Source of the DNA: Rothia mucilaginosa | Lineage (GTDB): Bacteria > Actinomycetota > Actinomycetes > Actinomycetales > Micrococcaceae | DNA length: 64,000 nucleotides | Direction: 5' to 3' | NCBI RefSeq assembly: GCF_001548235.1 | Contig: NZ_AP014938.1 | Span: 1,054,001-1,118,000, forward strand | Part shown: positions 61,248 through 64,000 of the stretch, piece by piece | How positions within the stretch are numbered: the first letter of the stretch is position 1 | Layout: each line of letters starts with the position of its first letter | Position numbers and translations under genes: made by a program | The notes under the pieces: model-generated | The model's input: the letters and a program-made list of their open reading frames with translations, nothing else | What the model was told of the DNA's origin: nothing | The model's database searches: none

Positions 61248-62675
61248 ATGAGCACACAGAAGCACCCGAACAACGCGCCCGGTCAGAACGCCGCGAACCC
61301 CAGCGTGAATGCCGCCGCGAACACCTCCGAGCCTTCGTTGAACCGGCGCATCCTCGCCCTCGCCGTACCCGCCTTCGGCGCGCTCATCGCCGAACCCATC
61401 TTCGTGCTCACCGACTCCGCCCTCATCGGCCAACTCGGCAAGGCAGAACTCGCCGGCATGAGCATCGCCGCCACAATCGTCACCACGGTCGTGGGCCTCA
61501 TGAACTTCCTCGCCTACTCCGTCACGCCCGCCGTGGCGCGCGCCTTCGGTGAGAAGAACCTGCGCCGCGCCTGGCAGATCGGCGTGGACGGCGTGTGGGT
61601 CGCCTTCGGCCTCGGCATGCTCCTCATGATCGCCGGATACGCCTTCGCAGACCCGCTGCTGCGCGGCCTCGGCGCGACCGACGAAACCATCAGCTACGCC
61701 CTCGACTACCTGCACCACTCGCTCTGGGGCATCCCGCCGATGATGATTATCCTCGCGCAGGTCGGCACGCTCCGCGGGTTGCAAGACACCGTCACCCCGC
61801 TCAAAGTCGCCACGGTCGGCACTCTCATCAACATTGCGCTGAACTGGCTGCTCATCTACCCGGTCGGCTGGGGCGTCGCCGGTTCGGCGACCGGCACCTC
61901 CCTCACCCAGTGGGGCATGGCTGCCGCGCTCGGTACGGTCATGATGCGCGGCACCCGCGAGCACGCCGTCCGCTGGGCACCCGACGTTGCCGGCATGCGT
62001 TCGGTGCTCTCGCTCGGCTCCTGGCTCATGCTGCGCACCCTGTCCATGCGCATTGCCTCCCTGCTGACCGTGTTCGTCGTGGCGCGATTCGGCACCGAAC
62101 ACACCGCCGCCTACCAGCTCGGCATGGGCGTATTTAACCTCTTCCTCTACGCCCTGGACTCCCTTGCCATCGCCGCCCAGGCGCTACTCGGCAAGGAACT
62201 CGGCGAACGCGACCTTAACGTAGAATCCGAGCGTGCGAAGGTGCGCCAGCTGAAAAACCGACTGCTGCGCATGAGCCTCATCTACGGCGTTATCACCGGC
62301 CTGATCTGCCCGCTCATTGGCTTCTTCGGCTCCTGGATTTTCACGCAGGATGCGCAGGTGGCGTTCCTCTTCACCATCGCCACCGTCATCATTGCGCTCG
62401 GCCAGCCCATCGCCGCGTACGTGTTCACCCTGGATGGCATCCTCATGGGCGCGCAGGACGTGAAATACCTGGCAATCGGCTGCTTCATCATGCTCGTCAT
62501 GTACGTGCCCGTCATGCTCGGGCTGCACTGGGCGGTCGGCAACGGCACCATGGATGCGCTGACCGGGTATTGCGGCTTGTGGGCGGCGTATATTCTGTAC
62601 TTTCAAGGAATCCGCGCGGTCATTTTCGGTCGCCGCGCCTCCTCGGACGTGTGGATGAAGGCGGGGGCCGAGTAG
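61248..62675 (+). CDS. MATE family efflux transporter (DinF-like)
   Basis: A 475-residue MATE exporter with twelve TMs in two halves. LALAVPAFGALIAEPIFVLTDSALIGQLGKAELAGMSIA is the DinF-branch N-terminus, and ALDSLAIAAQALLGKELGERD marks the second half. These proteins move cationic compounds out with H+ or Na+; DinF members are tied to oxidative or bile stress. The first ~30 residues (Asn-rich) are a low-complexity leader. GAGGG or TAGCCT lies before ATG 61248, so it may be leaderless. Likely follows the S4 gene in a transcript only weakly, since the gap is 72 bases. Confidence 0.92.
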   Translation: MSTQKHPNNAPGQNAANPSVNAAANTSEPSLNRRILALAVPAFGALIAEPIFVLTDSALIGQLGKAELAGMSIAATIVTTVVGLMNFLAYSVTPAVARAFGEKNLRRAWQIGVDGVWVAFGLGMLLMIAGYAFADPLLRGLGATDETISYALDYLHHSLWGIPPMMIILAQVGTLRGLQDTVTPLKVATVGTLINIALNWLLIYPVGWGVAGSATGTSLTQWGMAAALGTVMMRGTREHAVRWAPDVAGMRSVLSLGSWLMLRTLSMRIASLLTVFVVARFGTEHTAAYQLGMGVFNLFLYALDSLAIAAQALLGKELGERDLNVESERAKVRQLKNRLLRMSLIYGVITGLICPLIGFFGSWIFTQDAQVAFLFTIATVIIALGQPIAAYVFTLDGILMGAQDVKYLAIGCFIMLVMYVPVMLGLHWAVGNGTMDALTGYCGLWAAYILYFQGIRAVIFGRRASSDVWMKAGAE

Positions 62676-62888
62676 GGGCATCATAGGAGGTGCTGGGCAG
62701 GTGCGCTCTGGGCGCCTTGGGTACCAGCCCACCGGCTTCGTACACCCTGTAATACGACACCGGCAATACGGTCCCGCCGCTCGCGGGCGTATTTCCTGCA
62801 GGCGTAACTGACCACATTTTCCGCCGCCCGCACCCTCCGCGGGTGTAGCATGACAGGGTAATGAAACCCTCATGCAAAGGATGAAACC

Positions 62889-63545
62889 GTGACCGTAACC
62901 CGCGAAGAAGCCCTCGAAATTTTCGCCCGCCGCCGCGCAACCCGCGCCTACGACCCCGACCGCCGCATCAGCGACGAAGACTTCGCCGCAATCCTCGAAT
63001 TTGCGCGCCTGTCGCCCAGCTCCGTCGGCACCGAGCCGTGGAAGTTCCTGGTCATCCAGGACCCCGAACTGCGTGAAAAGCTCAAGCCGATTGCCTGGGG
63101 TATGGCGGGTGCCCTCGACGACGCAAGCCACCTGGTCGTACTGCTGGCGAAGAAGGGTCTGCGCTACGACACCCCGTGGATGCGCCGCACTCTCGAAAGC
63201 CGCAACCTCACCGAGGAGCAGATGGAGGCCGCACTCGAGCGCTACGGCAACTTCCAGAAGAACGACATGAAGGTCCTGGAAAGCGACCGCGCGCTCTTCG
63301 ACTGGGCATCCAAGCAGACCTACATCGCCCTGGGCAACATGATGACCGGCGCCGCAATGCTCGGCATCGACTCCTGCCCCATTGAGGGTATGAACTACGA
63401 AGCAGTGAACGAGCTGCTCGTCTCTGCCGGCCTGTTCGACCCGGAGGAATACGGCGTGTCCGTGGCTGTGACCTTCGGTTACCGTGCCCGCGAGATTGCC
63501 CCGAAGAGCCGCCGCTCCATCGAGGACCTGGTCACCTGGGCCTAA
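62889..63545 (+). CDS. Nitroreductase family protein (YfkO/MhqN-like)
   Basis: A 218-residue FMN-dependent NAD(P)H oxidoreductase. FARRRATRAYDPDRRISDED is the FMN phosphate-binding Arg stretch, RLSPSSVGTEPWKFLVI the second FMN motif, and CPIEGMNYEAVNELL the conserved segment near the dimer interface. It is close to MhqN/YfkO types that reduce quinones or nitro compounds. GTG 62889 follows AAAGGATG. Confidence 0.92.
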   Translation: MTVTREEALEIFARRRATRAYDPDRRISDEDFAAILEFARLSPSSVGTEPWKFLVIQDPELREKLKPIAWGMAGALDDASHLVVLLAKKGLRYDTPWMRRTLESRNLTEEQMEAALERYGNFQKNDMKVLESDRALFDWASKQTYIALGNMMTGAAMLGIDSCPIEGMNYEAVNELLVSAGLFDPEEYGVSVAVTFGYRAREIAPKSRRSIEDLVTWA

Positions 63546-63689
63546 GGTTCTGCCCGGTTCTCGGCGAGGTTTTCTCAGCAAGGTTTTCTTGCCGGGTTTT
63601 GAGCTCGGGCTGTTGGGCGAGGCGTTTGAGCCAGGTGTTCGCGCCTGGTGTTCAAGCTAGGCGCTCAAGCCGCCGCCCGTGAAAACTGA

Positions 63690-63737
63690 ATATAAAGAAA
63701 TGCACCGCCTTTACACGGGCGGTGCATTTCTTTATAT
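63690..63737. terminator. Bidirectional terminator, 20-base perfect stem
   Basis: Arms 63690-63709 (ATATAAAGAAATGCACCGCC) and 63718-63737 pair exactly around an 8-base loop, with T-rich ends on both strands. It separates the nitroreductase from the convergent P-type ATPase. Confidence 0.92.
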
Positions 63738-63781
63738 CTTTTACCGTGCGAAAAGCACGGCGAGATATGCTTTTGAATTTT

Positions 63782-63829
63782 TCGTTTGAAATCGCGCGGT
63801 TTGAAATCGCGCGGTTTGAAATCGCACGC
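63782..63829. repeat. 15-base tandem repeat, three copies
   Basis: TTTGAAATCGCGCGG is present twice exactly and a third time as TTTGAAATCGCACGCGG. It lies outside any supported coding region, just past the end of the P-type ATPase gene. Confidence 0.8.
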
Positions 63830-63858
63830 GGCAATTCATTCTGTACAACGGCAGAGCG

Positions 63859-64000
63859 CTACTTCCTAAACGCCGTCAGACGCATAGAATTCAGCACCAC
63901 AAACACCGAACTAAACGCCATTGCCGCACCCGCAATCATCGGGTTCAGCAGGCCCGCCACGGCGACCGGAACAGCCACCGAATTGTAGGCGAACGCCCAG
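63859..64000 (-). CDS. Metal-transporting P-type ATPase, C-terminal end only
   Basis: Reading the minus strand from the window edge gives 46 residues and a [23 protein letters not shown], then [20 protein letters not shown] and LTAFRK. This is the last TM pair of P1B-type ATPases (W-x-F-x-YN-x-x-A-x-P ... GLLNP ... AGAAMAxSS). The M-x-x-SS motif in the final TM helix is the Cu+-binding signature of CopA-type pumps, so copper export is likely. The rest of the gene is outside the window. Confidence 0.85.
   Translation of the reverse strand, partial: WAFAYNSVAVPVAVAGLLNPMIAGAAMAFSSVFVVLNSMRLTAFRK

Larger units (their letters stand above)
63546..63858. other. Intergenic region with hairpins and a tandem repeat
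   Basis: No gene is supported in these 313 bases. They hold inverted elements around CAGG/CCTG (63630-63650), a strong bidirectional terminator (63690-63737) and a 15-base tandem repeat (63782-63829), which would be in the 3' flank of the P-type ATPase gene on the minus strand. Confidence 0.6.

Noticed and set aside
63722-63988. Small plus-strand frame translating the tandem repeat as FEIAR units
   Set aside because: Runs antisense to the P-type ATPase end and through the terminator; not a credible gene.

Overview
This window looks like chromosomal DNA from an actinobacterium of the family Micrococcaceae, most likely Rothia (R. mucilaginosa or a close relative). The sequence is moderately GC rich. 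It carries a very large NAD-dependent glutamate dehydrogenase (about 1,631 aa), a GapB-type GAPDH, DUF6541/DUF2304 polysaccharide genes and several probable leaderless promoters. The genus is an inference from memory of these families, not a database result. I saw no rRNA, tRNA, CRISPR array, transposase or phage gene; most of the window is ordinary core and metabolic chromosome.

Layout. 1-4.9 kb: 3' part of an MMPL transporter, a paired fluoride-channel locus (crcB/crcB), a VanZ-like protein and a small HTH-nucleotidyltransferase regulator under a perfect palindrome. 5-8.5 kb: aquaglyceroporin, M20 deacetylase (ArgE-like) and flavin reductase, all on the minus strand. 8.8-14.5 kb: a five-gene surface-polysaccharide operon (DUF6541 membrane protein, GT2, DUF2304, GT2, flippase). 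14.7-17 kb: an MHS-type transporter convergent with a quinate/shikimate dehydrogenase. 17.2-22.1 kb: NAD-glutamate dehydrogenase. 22.5-26.8 kb: a compact Pel-like exopolysaccharide locus (PelG-like, PelF-like and a glycoside-hydrolase-like protein). 26.9-31.1 kb: GAPDH, PfkB sugar kinase, YbhB protein and HAD phosphatase. 31.3-32.9 kb: an AlbA/Schlafen-type regulator under a dense operator array. 33-39.5 kb: NCS2 uracil permease, acyl-CoA dehydrogenase-like/DUF4242 pair, Fic protein under a four-half-site operator, and a POT peptide transporter. 39.7-43.3 kb: rhodanese, pabB, pyrE and a TrmH-family RNA methyltransferase. 43.5-45.2 kb: two tandem paralogous lipoproteins of a family I do not recognise; a third copy lies at 59.5-60.5 kb. 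45.4-52 kb: ornithine cyclodeaminase family protein, AnsP-like permease, a small charged protein, class II aldolase, an ArsD-like protein with a Cys/Gly tail, and EIIA-Glc. 52.3-57.4 kb: Tat-exported glycerophosphodiesterase, succinate-semialdehyde dehydrogenase and sucrase/ferredoxin-like protein. 57.4-64 kb: a TetR repressor divergent from a membrane export protein with three matching operators, lipoprotein 3, S4 RNA-binding protein, MATE efflux pump, nitroreductase and the C-terminal end of a metal P-type ATPase.

The strongest candidates for something new are (i) the reduced Pel-like locus at 22.5-26.8 kb with a structured leader, (ii) three unrelated proteins with a recognised or possible DNA-binding domain (HTH-nucleotidyltransferase, AlbA, Fic) that each sit under an elaborate palindromic array, the first two apparently leaderless, (iii) the three-member lipoprotein family, one copy of which has a C9 tract just upstream, and (iv) the ArsD-like protein that lacks the usual cysteine pair but has a CGCG-type tail.
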